NCBI RefSeq assembly: GCF_004000215.1
Contig: NZ_RBVY01000007.1
Span: 62,001-126,000 of the forward strand
Length of the DNA stretch: 64,000 bases
Direction of reading: 5' to 3'
DNA from: Nitratireductor alexandrii
GTDB lineage: Bacteria > Pseudomonadota > Alphaproteobacteria > Rhizobiales > Rhizobiaceae
Below the pieces are notes generated by a model. That model was not told the DNA's origin. It searched no databases and saw nothing but the letters and a program-made list of their open reading frames with translations. Shown piece after piece: positions 1 through 7,649 of the stretch. Position 1 is the stretch's first letter, and each line of letters opens with the position of its first letter. The position numbers and the translations under genes were made by a program.

Positions 1-1920
1 GGTTTCGTGGTCAGCGGGCGCGGTTTCGCCGGCGGTTTCCGGCCCGGCAGCCGTCGTCTGCGAGCCGGACGCGGTCGCATCGCCGGCCCGGTCGTCGCGA
101 CGCGGATCGTCCGTTCGCGTGCTGTCGTCCTGAGGCCGTTCCTCGGCTGTCTTGCGATCGTCATTGTCGGCGGGAGGTCTGGCTTCGGCCGCAAGACCGT
201 CGTCGTCGGTCTCCGTTGCCGCGCTCTCGCCGGTCACGTCCTTGAGGCGGTTGCCGATCTCGCGGAATGCGTCGTGCTCGCTCGACGACAGGGCGCGCGC
301 TGGCGGACCGGCGCGCCGCGTTTCAAGATGAACGACCTTTTCCTGGCCGTCGGATGCGGGCACCTCCGTGCCGGTCTCGGCCGCCGGTCGGTCCGCCTTG
401 TCGGCGTCGAAAGCGGTGTCGGGTGGGCCGGCCTGCTGCTGCGGCTCGTCTTCGGCGGGCGCCGGGTCTGCGGGTGCGAGACCGCGCGCCTGCGGATCGA
501 CCGCCGCGTCGGCCGTGCGGGCGATGCCGAAGCCGCGAAATCCCTCGAATTGGCGCTCGCGTCCGTAGATCGGCAAGGCCGCCAGATCGACGGGAATGTG
601 CAGCGCCGCGCCATCGACCGGCCACAGCACCGTCTTGCCGGACCAGGTGTCGCGCCGCGCCAACAGGCCGGCGATCTCGCCGTCGGGGTCGAGCCCGTAG
701 CGTTCGGTCAGCTCGGAGAAGCTGCGGCCCGTTATGGTGTCGACGGGCATGCGCACGGCCTTGGCGAATTCCTCGGCGATCACGCTGATGCGCCCCTCGG
801 CGTCGGTGCGCCAGACGAAGCGCAGCGGAGCGGACGCGTGCAGCGTATCCAGCAATGCGGTGGTCTCGGACGGCGACAGTTCGGCCATGTCGTGATCGGC
901 CGCCGCTTGCGGCGGTTCGGGGTCGTCCGGCGTGTCGGGTTCGCTGTTTTCGCCGGTTTCGCCCGGCGTTTGCGCGGGGCGATCCGCGTCGAAATACCAC
1001 CGGTCGACCTGGCCGCGGCCGTTGCTGCCGCCGCGCCGATCTTCCGACATCGCGCTCCCGTCCGTTGCCGCGGCCGCGTCGACTGCGCCGGTGTCGCCGG
1101 TTGCGGCGAAAAGGTCTCCGGGGCCGTCGTCGCCCGACGGCGGTGTGGCGGTGACGGGCGCTCCAGCCCTTGGCGCGTCGGCGGGCGGAGCTTCGCGTGG
1201 GCCGTCGGGCTCCCGCTCTGCCAGCGCCGGCGGATCGCCGGCCTGCGGTTCGGCGTCGTCGACGGCGATCAGCAGATGCAAAGCGGGCGCGTCCGTCAGC
1301 CGGGCGATACCGGCTGGAATATTGCCGTTCCGTGCGGCGACCCGGCGCTTGACGAGCCGGTCCCGCTCATCGGCGACCTCGCGCACCAGGTCCGAAAGCG
1401 TTGCCGGGGTTATTCCCAGCGTGTCGAAACCGGGCGCGGCGGCGAGCACGGTGCCGCTCTGATCGAGCAGGGCGGCGAAATAGCCCGCTTCGGTGAAGCC
1501 CGATATGGCACGCCGCTGCAGCGTCTCGGAGTCGTGTGCGGCGGCGACCGGCGCGGCGGCGGCAAGCAGAATCGCCAGTTCGCCGTCCGGCAGGTCGAGG
1601 CCGGTCGCCAGGAATGTGACCGCCCGGCTCGTGCTGCCGCTCGACAGGCGCAGCGCAAGCGGCCGGTCGCGGCCGATCTCGGGAAAGCCGGGCGTGGCCG
1701 CGATCTGGCGACGCTGCGCGACCGTCAGCCCGGTTTCGGCGCCCATGATCGCTTCGATGTCGGGATAGCCGAACAGTTTCGCGCCGGGACCGTTGGCCCA
1801 GATCACCTCGCCGATATCGGCGGAAAGAATAGCCAGCGCGTCGCCGGCGGCGAAACGGGAACGGACCTCGTCCAATACTGCAATGTCGATGAACGAGTAG
1901 TCGCTGGACGCCATACGCAT
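1..1920 (-). CDS. cbrA: PAS-domain cell-cycle sensor histidine kinase, CbrA/PdhS type (3' end missing)
   Basis: The first 640 codons of a large PAS sensor read on the minus strand; the gene runs off the left edge, so the kinase domain is not visible. It starts MRMASSDYSF; ATG at 1914 is an alternative. Residues about 10-75 form a PAS domain (motif LAILSADIGEVIWANG) and about 345-470 a second (LRFVWRTDAEGRISVI). Between and after them lie long acidic, Ala/Pro/Asp-rich linkers. In Sinorhizobium meliloti the PdhS/DivJ-family kinase CbrA is encoded beside phaP1, the same arrangement as here. Family members act through DivK on the CtrA pathway. A CtrA-type box lies 32-46 bases upstream of the start. 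Family is fairly sure; the symbol rests on synteny and PAS content because the kinase domain is missing. Confidence 0.75.
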   Translation of the reverse strand, partial: MRMASSDYSFIDIAVLDEVRSRFAAGDALAILSADIGEVIWANGPGAKLFGYPDIEAIMGAETGLTVAQRRQIAATPGFPEIGRDRPLALRLSSGSTSRAVTFLATGLDLPDGELAILLAAAAPVAAAHDSETLQRRAISGFTEAGYFAALLDQSGTVLAAAPGFDTLGITPATLSDLVREVADERDRLVKRRVAARNGNIPAGIARLTDAPALHLLIAVDDAEPQAGDPPALAEREPDGPREAPPADAPRAGAPVTATPPSGDDGPGDLFAATGDTGAVDAAAATDGSAMSEDRRGGSNGRGQVDRWYFDADRPAQTPGETGENSEPDTPDDPEPPQAAADHDMAELSPSETTALLDTLHASAPLRFVWRTDAEGRISVIAEEFAKAVRMPVDTITGRSFSELTERYGLDPDGEIAGLLARRDTWSGKTVLWPVDGAALHIPVDLAALPIYGRERQFEGFRGFGIARTADAAVDPQARGLAPADPAPAEDEPQQQAGPPDTAFDADKADRPAAETGTEVPASDGQEKVVHLETRRAGPPARALSSSEHDAFREIGNRLKDVTGESAATETDDDGLAAEARPPADNDDRKTAEERPQDDSTRTDDPRRDDRAGDATASGSQTTAAGPETAGETAPADHET

Positions 1921-1951
1921 CAATCCGAATTCGCTGGAACCCGCCCCGGTG

Positions 1952-1966
1952 TTAAGAGTTCGTTAA
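1952..1966. promoter_or_regulatory. Candidate CtrA binding site (TTAA-N7-TTAA)
   Basis: Two TTAA half-sites separated by exactly seven bases (GAGTTCG), the full CtrA recognition pattern known from Caulobacter and rhizobia. It lies 32-46 bases upstream of the cbrA-like start, where it could overlap the promoter. Binding is inferred. Confidence 0.55.
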
Positions 1967-1973
1967 TAAAAGA

Positions 1974-1989
1974 GACCTTCGCGAAGGTC
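1974..1989. repeat. 16-base perfect palindrome
   Basis: GACCTTCGCGAAGGTC is a perfect palindrome lying just beyond the CtrA-type box, between the divergent cbrA-like and phasin genes. It could be an operator for a dimeric regulator; no family is assigned. Confidence 0.4.
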
Positions 1990-2072
1990 CACAATTCGGG
2001 GGCCGGTGGCGAGCGGAATCTGGCTGGTTGGTTAACCCGAAATAGTTTCATATTGCGTCGCAGCAATTATGT

Positions 2073-2084
2073 TGCAATGCACAA
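2073..2084 (+). promoter_or_regulatory. Candidate PhaR operator of the phasin gene
   Basis: TGCAATGCACAA fits the consensus TGCRNYGCASMA reported for Bradyrhizobium PhaR, as I recall it, at all twelve positions. It sits 75 bases before the phasin start. PhaR normally represses phasin genes until polyhydroxybutyrate granules titrate it away. No phaR gene is in the window. Confidence 0.5.
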
Positions 2085-2158
2085 TGAAAATTGTTATGTG
2101 GATCGCAAGCGGTCGCTCGGTTTGTCGTGGGCCGCAATCAATCGAAGAGGAGTCCCTC

Positions 2159-2611
2159 ATGTCGAAAGCCGCGAAAACCGCAGAAACCATCGAATTCCCC
2201 ACCTTCGACGCCGAGAAGGCGACCGATCAACTCCGCTCGTTCGCCGAAAAGAGCCTCGAGCAGTCGAAGGAAGCCTATGCCAAGTTCAAGGCCGGCGCCG
2301 AAGACGCGCAGAAGACGCTGGAAACCAGCTTCGAGACCATGAAGCAGGCCGGCGACGAAGTGTCGCTGAAGGCGATCTCCGCCATGCGCGCCAATGCCGA
2401 GGCCGGGTTCGGTCATCTGGAGGCGCTGGTCGGCGCCAAGACCATCTCGGAGCTTGTCGAACTGCAGACCAGTTTCATGCGCAAAAATGTCGAGATGATG
2501 GTCGATCAGGCCAAGGACATGCAGGCCGTGTCGTCCAAGGCCGCCGAGGATATCGCCAAGCCGGTCAAGACCGCGTTTGAGAAGACCATGAAGGACATCA
2601 AGGCGGCCTGA
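2159..2611 (+). CDS. phaP: Phasin (polyhydroxyalkanoate granule-associated protein)
   Basis: A 150-residue, almost entirely helical, Lys/Glu/Ala-rich protein of the phasin_2 family, which coats PHA storage granules. The core reads EALVGAKTISELVELQTSF, a typical phasin segment, around residues 85-105. The longer open frame begins at 2069, but ATG 2159 follows the ribosome site AGAGGAG at 2145-2151 and starts MSKAAKTAE like family members. A strong terminator follows. The neighbouring cbrA-like gene matches the phaP1-cbrA arrangement of Sinorhizobium. Confidence 0.9.
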   Translation: MSKAAKTAETIEFPTFDAEKATDQLRSFAEKSLEQSKEAYAKFKAGAEDAQKTLETSFETMKQAGDEVSLKAISAMRANAEAGFGHLEALVGAKTISELVELQTSFMRKNVEMMVDQAKDMQAVSSKAAEDIAKPVKTAFEKTMKDIKAA

Positions 2612-2666
2612 CCGGGAAAACCGGCCGGCGCGCCGCGCCGCAGATCCCTTTGCGGGCGCATTGTCG

Positions 2667-2693
2667 AAAAAGGCCGGTTCAGCCGGCCTTTTT
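2667..2693 (+). terminator. Rho-independent terminator after phasin
   Basis: AAAAAGGCCGG and CCGGCCTTTTT pair around a five-base loop, with a T run on the plus strand and an A run on the other side. It ends the phasin transcript. Confidence 0.85.
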
Positions 2694-2775
2694 CATGCGT
2701 CCAAACGGCATGCCCGCCCTTGCATTCGCCGGAATTTGACCGTATTGCACACCAGCCTTTCGCAAGAGGCGCCGT

Positions 2776-2852
2776 GCGGTTGTAGCTCAGTTGGTTAGAG
2801 CGCAGGATTGTGGCTCCTGAGGTCGGTGGTTCGAATCCACCCAACCGTACCA
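2776..2852 (+). tRNA. tRNA-His (anticodon GTG), A73, no G-1
   Basis: A complete cloverleaf with encoded CCA. The anticodon stem CAGGA/TCCTG (2803-2807, 2815-2819) encloses loop TTGTGGC with anticodon GTG at 2810-2812. The T arm is GGTGG-TTCGAAT-CCACC. The seven-base acceptor stem pairs GCGGTTG with CAACCGT (G1-U72 wobble). The discriminator is A at 2849 and the base before position 1 is T. The usual bacterial G-1:C73 identity pair is therefore absent, as described for a clade of alphaproteobacteria with an atypical histidyl-tRNA synthetase. Confidence 0.95.
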
Positions 2853-3002
2853 TTTTTCCCCGGTCCGTTCCGGACGCATGGGGGTCCATTTCATCGCGAC
2901 GACATTGCTAACACTTTCAGGCCGAAAGGATTTTTGGCCTGACCGGTCCGGCGCGCCGTCTCCCGGGCTTCGGCGCGCGCCCGTATTCGGCGCCGCCATA
3001 AA

Positions 3003-3035
3003 GAAAAGGCCCGCCGGGGAGGATCGGCGGGCCTT
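3003..3035 (-). terminator. Terminator of the DUF1127-sRNA transcript
   Basis: AAGGCCCGCCG and CGGCGGGCCTT pair around an eight-base loop. The minus strand then continues TTTTCTTTA, a usable U tract. Confidence 0.8.
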
Positions 3036-3118
3036 CTAACGTCGGACGGCGCGGTATGGGAGGAGGAGGATCGCGCCGTCCGCTACCGGCGGGCAGGGAG
3101 GAGGAGGCCCACCGGAAT
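3003..3118 (-). ncRNA. Predicted cuckoo/CcsR (alpha-r14-like) small RNA downstream of a DUF1127 gene
   Basis: On the minus strand, directly after the DUF1127 stop codon, two hairpins each present CCTCCTCCC in the loop. Hairpin 1 (3115-3086) has a nine-pair stem, CCGGTGGGC with GCCCGCCGG, including a G-U pair that forms only in minus-strand RNA. Hairpin 2 (3081-3044) has a ten-pair stem, GGACGGCGCG with CGCGCCGTCC. A terminator hairpin follows at 3035-3003. Paired hairpins with anti-Shine-Dalgarno loops behind a DUF1127 gene define the cuckoo RNA family, which includes the stress-induced CcsR RNAs of Rhodobacter. Structure is seen; expression and processing from the DUF1127 mRNA are inferred. 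Confidence 0.75.
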
Positions 3119-3125
3119 TTCGGAT

Positions 3126-3266
3126 CTAAAGGGTTCTGCGCGCCACCACCGGGATCTCGGCGCGGTTGAGGCCGATATCGTGCAGTTCGCGGTCGCTGAG
3201 GCGATTGAGCTCGTTCACCGCATGCCGGTAACGGCGCCAATTGCGATAATTGTGGATCAGGCTCAC
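3126..3266 (-). CDS. DUF1127 small protein, CcaF1-like
   Basis: A 46-residue Arg-rich protein read from GTG at 3266, after an AAAGGTC ribosome site. The core RNWRRYRHAVNELNRLSDRE followed by LHDIGLNRAEI is the DUF1127 signature. In Rhodobacter the equivalent gene (ccaF1) encodes an RNA-binding protein, and CcsR small RNAs are cut from the 3' part of its mRNA. The same order is seen here. Regulation may be by a heat-shock-type sigma factor: the minus strand carries CCTATCT at 3312-3306 with CTTT 17 bases further upstream. The function in this organism is inferred from the family. Confidence 0.85.
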   Translation of the reverse strand: MSLIHNYRNWRRYRHAVNELNRLSDRELHDIGLNRAEIPVVARRTL

Positions 3267-3305
3267 GGCGATTGACCTTTCTGCGTCTCAAATCTGATAG
3301 CCGGG

Positions 3306-3333
3306 AGATAGGTGTGCGCTGCACAAACAAAAG
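3306..3333 (-). promoter_or_regulatory. Possible RpoH-type promoter of DUF1127
   Basis: On the minus strand CTTT (3333-3330), 17 bases, then CCTATCT (3312-3306). The -10 matches the alphaproteobacterial RpoH pattern, while the -35 has one departure from CTTG. Transcription would start about 30 bases before the GTG codon. Confidence 0.4.
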
Positions 3334-3345
3334 CCCCGTTTGTGC
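3321..3345. repeat. Inverted repeat GCACAAAC-N9-GTTTGTGC over the DUF1127 -35 region
   Basis: A perfect eight-base inverted repeat with a nine-base spacer. It lies between the xseA stop codon and the DUF1127 promoter and overlaps the proposed -35. It has no T tract on either strand, so an operator is more likely than a terminator. Confidence 0.45.
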
Positions 3346-3445
3346 ATGGCAGGATTGCGCGCCGTGCAAGCCGGACTTGCCGTGCAAAATATCGCGCCTG
3401 GCACATGGACCGGTGCCGGCGTTGGCGCGGCAGGTTTTGTCGGCT

Positions 3446-4996
3446 CTATTCGAACAGAGACCCCTGGCCGGCCGGGCCCGGTTTTTCACGCGGCGGGTGC
3501 GGCTTGCGGGCTTTCGGCCGCTCGCCGCCGACGATCACGGCGTCGGCGGCTGCATCGGCGAAGCGCAGCGACACCTGATCGCCCGACGCAAGCCCGGCGG
3601 CGCGTTTGACCGGCCGGCCCTTCGCGTCGCTGACCAGGGCGAAACCGCGATCGAGCACGGATTTGTAGGACATGCTCACCAGCAGGCGCTCGGTGTGGGC
3701 GAGGCTGTTCCTGCGCTGCTCGATGGTCAGCGCCAGCGCACGGTCGCGGCGGCGCGCAAGGCCCGACAGGTTCTCGCGGGCGGTTTTGACCCGGCGCAGA
3801 AGCGGATCGAGCCCGAGCCGGGCAAAGGCGGCGGCCAGCCCTGTGCGGCGTTCGCGCAACAGCGCGTCCTGGGCACCTGGCATGCGCGTGGCGGCCAGCG
3901 CCACGGCCCGGCGGGCCTCGCCAAGCCGCCTTTCGAGCGCGACCGTCGTCAGGCGCAGTCCGCGCAGGCGTAGCCGCTTGCTGTCGACATTGACCTGAAG
4001 GCCGCGCCCCAGCCTGGCGGCCGCCTCGTCGAAGCGTCGCCGCGGCAGGGCGAGAAGCTGGTCGGCCGAGGGCAGGGCGCGGGCGGCGGCCCTGAGCGCC
4101 TGGCGCTTGCGCTCGCCCGCGCGCGAGATCGCACCGGCATGCCGGGCGGCCAGGCTGGCGAGCGTGGCTTCCAGCTCGGCCTTGACCGGCACCGCCATCT
4201 CGGCCGCCCCCGTCGGGGTGGGCGCGCGCCGGTCCGCGGCGAGGTCGATCAGGGTCCAGTCGGTTTCGTGGCCCACGGCCGAGATGACCGGGATCTGCGA
4301 GGCGGCGACCGCGCGCACCACCGCCTCGTCGTTGAAGCCCCAAAGATCTTCCAGGCTGCCGCCGCCGCGCGCCACGATGATGATGTCGGGCCGGCCGGCC
4401 CCGGGCGGGAGCCCATTGAAGCCGGAAACGGCGTTCGCGACCTCGGGTCCGGCGGTTTCGCCCTGCACGCGCACCGGCCAGACGACGATATGGAGCGGAT
4501 AGCGATCGGAAATGCGATGCAGGATGTCGCGGATCACCGCACCGGTTGGCGAGGTGACGACGCCGATGACGCGCGGCAGATAGGGCAGCGGCGCCTTGCG
4601 CATTTCGTCGAACAGGCCCTCGGCGGCGAGTTTGCGCTTGCGTTCCTCCAGAAGCGCCATCAGCGCGCCGGCGCCGGCCGGTTCGAGACTGTCGATGACG
4701 ATCTGGTATTTGGACGAGCCTGGATAGGTGGTGAGCTTGCCCTGGGCGATCACCTCCATGCCTTCTTCGGGCTTGATCTTGAGGCGCGAGAACGTGCCGC
4801 GCCAGACAACGGCCTCGATGCGGGCGCGCTCGTCCTTGAGCGCGAAATAGGCGTGGCCGGAGGAATGCGGGCCGCGATAGCCGGAAATCTCGCCGCGCAC
4901 GCGCACATGGCCGAAAGCGTCTTCGACGGTGCGCTTCAGCGCGACGGAAATCTCCGAAACAGTGAATTCGGCCGCATTGGTCGGGGAATCGTTCAT
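3446..4996 (-). CDS. xseA: Exodeoxyribonuclease VII large subunit
   Basis: A 516-residue catalytic subunit of ExoVII, which degrades single-stranded DNA from both ends together with XseB (not in the window). The N-terminal OB-fold begins [19 protein letters not shown]. The nuclease core carries [16 protein letters not shown] near residue 210, VGHETDWTL near 240 and [10 protein letters not shown] shortly after, the family's conserved motifs. The frame is open from a TTG at 5026, but ATG 4996 ([10 protein letters not shown]) follows GGGG and fits the usual family start. It is transcribed alone, divergent from the amidase gene. Confidence 0.95.
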   Translation of the reverse strand: MNDSPTNAAEFTVSEISVALKRTVEDAFGHVRVRGEISGYRGPHSSGHAYFALKDERARIEAVVWRGTFSRLKIKPEEGMEVIAQGKLTTYPGSSKYQIVIDSLEPAGAGALMALLEERKRKLAAEGLFDEMRKAPLPYLPRVIGVVTSPTGAVIRDILHRISDRYPLHIVVWPVRVQGETAGPEVANAVSGFNGLPPGAGRPDIIIVARGGGSLEDLWGFNDEAVVRAVAASQIPVISAVGHETDWTLIDLAADRRAPTPTGAAEMAVPVKAELEATLASLAARHAGAISRAGERKRQALRAAARALPSADQLLALPRRRFDEAAARLGRGLQVNVDSKRLRLRGLRLTTVALERRLGEARRAVALAATRMPGAQDALLRERRTGLAAAFARLGLDPLLRRVKTARENLSGLARRRDRALALTIEQRRNSLAHTERLLVSMSYKSVLDRGFALVSDAKGRPVKRAAGLASGDQVSLRFADAAADAVIVGGERPKARKPHPPREKPGPAGQGSLFE

Positions 4997-5194
4997 GACC
5001 CCATTCGCGGGATCGGCCGTGGCCAAGTCAAGACCGTGTGAGCGGTGCGGTGTGGTCGAACGGCCGCGGCTGGCCGCATTGCCGGGGTTTTGCTGGTCCT
5101 TGCCGGTGCTGCTTGCCCAGCCGACAACCGCGCGTTACCGGTGGTGGAGGGGCCGCGCCGACGCGGCCGTCACCGAGCAAAGGAGGGCACCGGC

Positions 5195-6616
5195 ATGAGC
5201 GAACGCGCCCTGTGGCAGTTGAGCGCCTGTGAACTGGCCGAAGAAATCGCGGCCAGGCGGATTTCGGCCGAGGAAGCCGTGACCGCCAATGTCGAACGCA
5301 TGCGCGCGCGCAACGGCGCGATCAATGCCGTGGTCGACGATCTCGGCGAGGCGGCGATCGACGAGGCGCGCCGGCTCGATGCGACGATGGCGGCGTCGGG
5401 CGCGCCGGTCGGCCCGCTGCACGGCGTGCCGGTGACGATCAAGGAAAACGTCGACCAGAAGGGCCGCGCGACCCCGAACGGGGTGACCGCGTTCAGGAAC
5501 ATCATTGCGCCGGACGACGCGCCGGTGGTCAAAAACCTGAAAAAGGCGGGCGCGATCGTGATCGGGCGCACCAACACGCCCGAATTCTCCTTCCGCGCCA
5601 CCACCGACAACGAGCTGCACGGGCGGACGCTCAACCCCTGGGCGGACTGGGCCTCGCCGGGCGGTTCGTCCGGCGGCGCCTCGGCGGCGGTGATGTCGGG
5701 CATGGGCGCGCTCGCCCATGGCAACGATATTGGCGGATCGCTGCGGTTCCCCAGCGCGGCCACCGGCGCGACCACGGTCAAGCCCGGTCTCGGCCGGGTG
5801 CCGGCCTACAATCCGTCGGCCAAGGCCGAGCGCGGGCTTCTGGCGCAGATCATGTCCGTGCAGGGCGTGATCGCGCGCGAAGTGCGCGACGTGCGCGCCG
5901 GGCTGAAGGCGCTGATCGCCTACGATCCGCACGATCCGTGGATGGTGCCAATGCCGTTCGAGGGGCCGGTCGAGACCGGCCCGCTGCGCGTGGCGGTCAC
6001 ACGCGACACGTTCGAGTTCGATCTGCATCCCGCCGTCGAACAGGCCATCACCAAGGCGGCCGACTGCCTGGCCGATGCCGGCTACGAGATCGTGGAGATC
6101 GACCCGCCGCTGGTGCGCGAATGCGGCGAAATCGGCTACCGCGCGCTGATGGGCGAGGTGCGCGCGTTGTTGGGGCCGGATATCGACAAATATGGCAGCG
6201 ACACGATCAAACGCATCTTCGAGGACTATTTTTCGTTGTTTGCGCCGTTCGAAGGCACGGAACTGCTGGCGGCGATGGCCAAGCGGGCCCATTTCACGCG
6301 CGAATGGCTGGTGTTCATGCAAGATTATCCGCTGGTGCTGACCCCGTTCCTGACCGGGCCGGTGTTCGGCTGGAACCGCGACGCCGAAGGCGTCGACGGC
6401 GCGATGGAGGTGCTCGGCAAGGCGCATTATTCCTTCGCGATGAATTTCATGGGCCTGCCGGCCGGTAATATCGCCGCCGGCTTCCATGACGGCCTGCCCA
6501 TCGGCGTGCAGATCGTCGGGCGGCGCTTCCGCGAGGATATGGTGCTGGACGCCTGCGAGGCGGTCGAGGCGGGCGTCGGCGTGATGGCGCACAAATTGTT
6601 CGCGCGCGGGTCGTGA
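5195..6616 (+). CDS. Amidase-signature family hydrolase
   Basis: A 473-residue amidase of the Ser-cisSer-Lys type. K83 (VTIKENVDQ), S158 (SPGGSSGG) and S182 (DIGGSLRFPS) have the same spacing, 75 and 24 residues, as the GatA triad. There is no gatB or gatC beside it and it is not syntenic with gatCAB, so it is probably a stand-alone amide or aryl-amide hydrolase of unknown substrate. The start follows a strong AAAGGAGGG site at 5179-5187. It ends seven bases from the convergent LysR gene. Confidence 0.85.
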   Translation: MSERALWQLSACELAEEIAARRISAEEAVTANVERMRARNGAINAVVDDLGEAAIDEARRLDATMAASGAPVGPLHGVPVTIKENVDQKGRATPNGVTAFRNIIAPDDAPVVKNLKKAGAIVIGRTNTPEFSFRATTDNELHGRTLNPWADWASPGGSSGGASAAVMSGMGALAHGNDIGGSLRFPSAATGATTVKPGLGRVPAYNPSAKAERGLLAQIMSVQGVIAREVRDVRAGLKALIAYDPHDPWMVPMPFEGPVETGPLRVAVTRDTFEFDLHPAVEQAITKAADCLADAGYEIVEIDPPLVRECGEIGYRALMGEVRALLGPDIDKYGSDTIKRIFEDYFSLFAPFEGTELLAAMAKRAHFTREWLVFMQDYPLVLTPFLTGPVFGWNRDAEGVDGAMEVLGKAHYSFAMNFMGLPAGNIAAGFHDGLPIGVQIVGRRFREDMVLDACEAVEAGVGVMAHKLFARGS

Positions 6617-6623
6617 GGTCGCG

Positions 6624-7502
6624 TCACGCCTTGCCGGCATCCTCATCGCGGGCGAGTTGGACGAGCGCGCCGACCGATCCCAGCTCCGCGAGTTCGGGAC
6701 GGCAGCTCAGATAGACCTCGGCTCCGAGATCGGCGTCGACCTTCAGGCGCAGGGTCGACAGCCGGGTGTCCCGGCCGACCTCTCCATCGAAGACCACGCC
6801 GAGGCCAAGGCCGGCCGCGGCCGCCTCCTTGACCATTTCGCGGCTGCCGAGGCTGGCGGCAATGCGCGGCTTGATACCGGCCTTGCGCATGGCGTTCATG
6901 AAGACGGCGCGGGTGACCGACCGTTCCTCGCGAACCAAAACCGGCCATCGCTCGAGCATTCGCGGCTCGATTTCGCCCTCTCCGGCCAGAGGGTGATCGG
7001 AGCGGGCGACGAGGACGAGGTCCTGGCGTCCGAGCGGCAGATTGAAAAGCTGTTTGCGGCAGGCGAGCTGCGAGGTGACGATGACGTCGACCCGGTTGCC
7101 GTCGAGATCGTCCATCAATTCACTGGTGTTGCCGTCCTGCAGCGTCAGGTCGATGCCCGGATAGCGGCTTGAATAGAGCGCAAGCAGGCCGAGGATCGTC
7201 GCCGGCGTCGAAACGCCGACCCGCAACTGGCCGCGCATCAAGGTGCGGGTGGCGGCGACGCTGTGCTGCATCTCTTCGAGCAGATGCAGGACGCGCGGCA
7301 CCAGGCCGAGCAGGTGCTGGCCTTCCGCCGTCAATTCCACGCGCGTGCCGCCGCGCAGGAACAACAGCGCCCCCAGCGCCTCCTCAAGCCCCTTGATCTG
7401 CACCGTGACGGCCGGCTGGCTGACGCCCAGGTGCTGGGCGGCCTGGGAAAAGCTGCCGGTCTGGGCGACGGCATGGAAGGCGCGCAACTGGGTGAAATTC
7501 AT
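6624..7502 (-). CDS. LysR-family transcriptional regulator, divergent from ugpB
   Basis: A 292-residue LysR protein. The winged helix-turn-helix (FTQLRAFHAVAQTGSFSQAA, then SQPAVTVQIKGLE) occupies residues 1-60 and the type 2 periplasmic-binding-like effector domain about 85-290. The frame is open to 7538, but MNFTQLRAF at 7502 is the family start. It is divergent from the sugar-phosphate ABC operon and a likely regulator of it. The segment GQLRVGVSTPATILGLLALY begins the effector domain and resembles regulators found with phosphonate or glycerol-phosphate uptake genes. The effector is unknown. Confidence 0.85.
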   Translation of the reverse strand: MNFTQLRAFHAVAQTGSFSQAAQHLGVSQPAVTVQIKGLEEALGALLFLRGGTRVELTAEGQHLLGLVPRVLHLLEEMQHSVAATRTLMRGQLRVGVSTPATILGLLALYSSRYPGIDLTLQDGNTSELMDDLDGNRVDVIVTSQLACRKQLFNLPLGRQDLVLVARSDHPLAGEGEIEPRMLERWPVLVREERSVTRAVFMNAMRKAGIKPRIAASLGSREMVKEAAAAGLGLGVVFDGEVGRDTRLSTLRLKVDADLGAEVYLSCRPELAELGSVGALVQLARDEDAGKA

Positions 7503-7521
7503 CGGGGCCGTTACCTGTTTG

Positions 7522-7544
7522 TCATAAACGAATTTCATAAAACG
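7522..7544. promoter_or_regulatory. Direct repeats TCATAAACG / TCATAAAACG in the LysR-ugpB interval
   Basis: Two near-identical direct repeats, their starts 13 bases apart, lie 20-42 bases upstream of the LysR start in the shared divergent promoter region. They could be regulator half-sites. Confidence 0.35.
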
Positions 7545-7649
7545 GTCATCGCAATTTACTAACCATTATCACGCCTTCCCCGCAAGGTGCCTTTTTCGAC
7601 AGGAGCGCGCGACCCGCGCCTTTGTCCTCTCAACTGGAGCAAGCCAATC

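Noticed and set aside
7-2580. 857-codon plus-strand open frame
   Set aside because: Antisense and out-of-frame shadow of the cbrA-like and phasin genes; Arg/Gly-rich with no domain.
2787-2999. Minus-strand frame containing WVDSNHRPQEPQ
   Set aside because: This peptide is the antisense translation of the tRNA-His gene and is a well-known false gene call.
5195-6616. gatA of the Glu-tRNA amidotransferase
   Set aside because: Triad spacing matches the amidase family, but no gatB or gatC is present and the protein lacks the family context; kept as a generic amidase.
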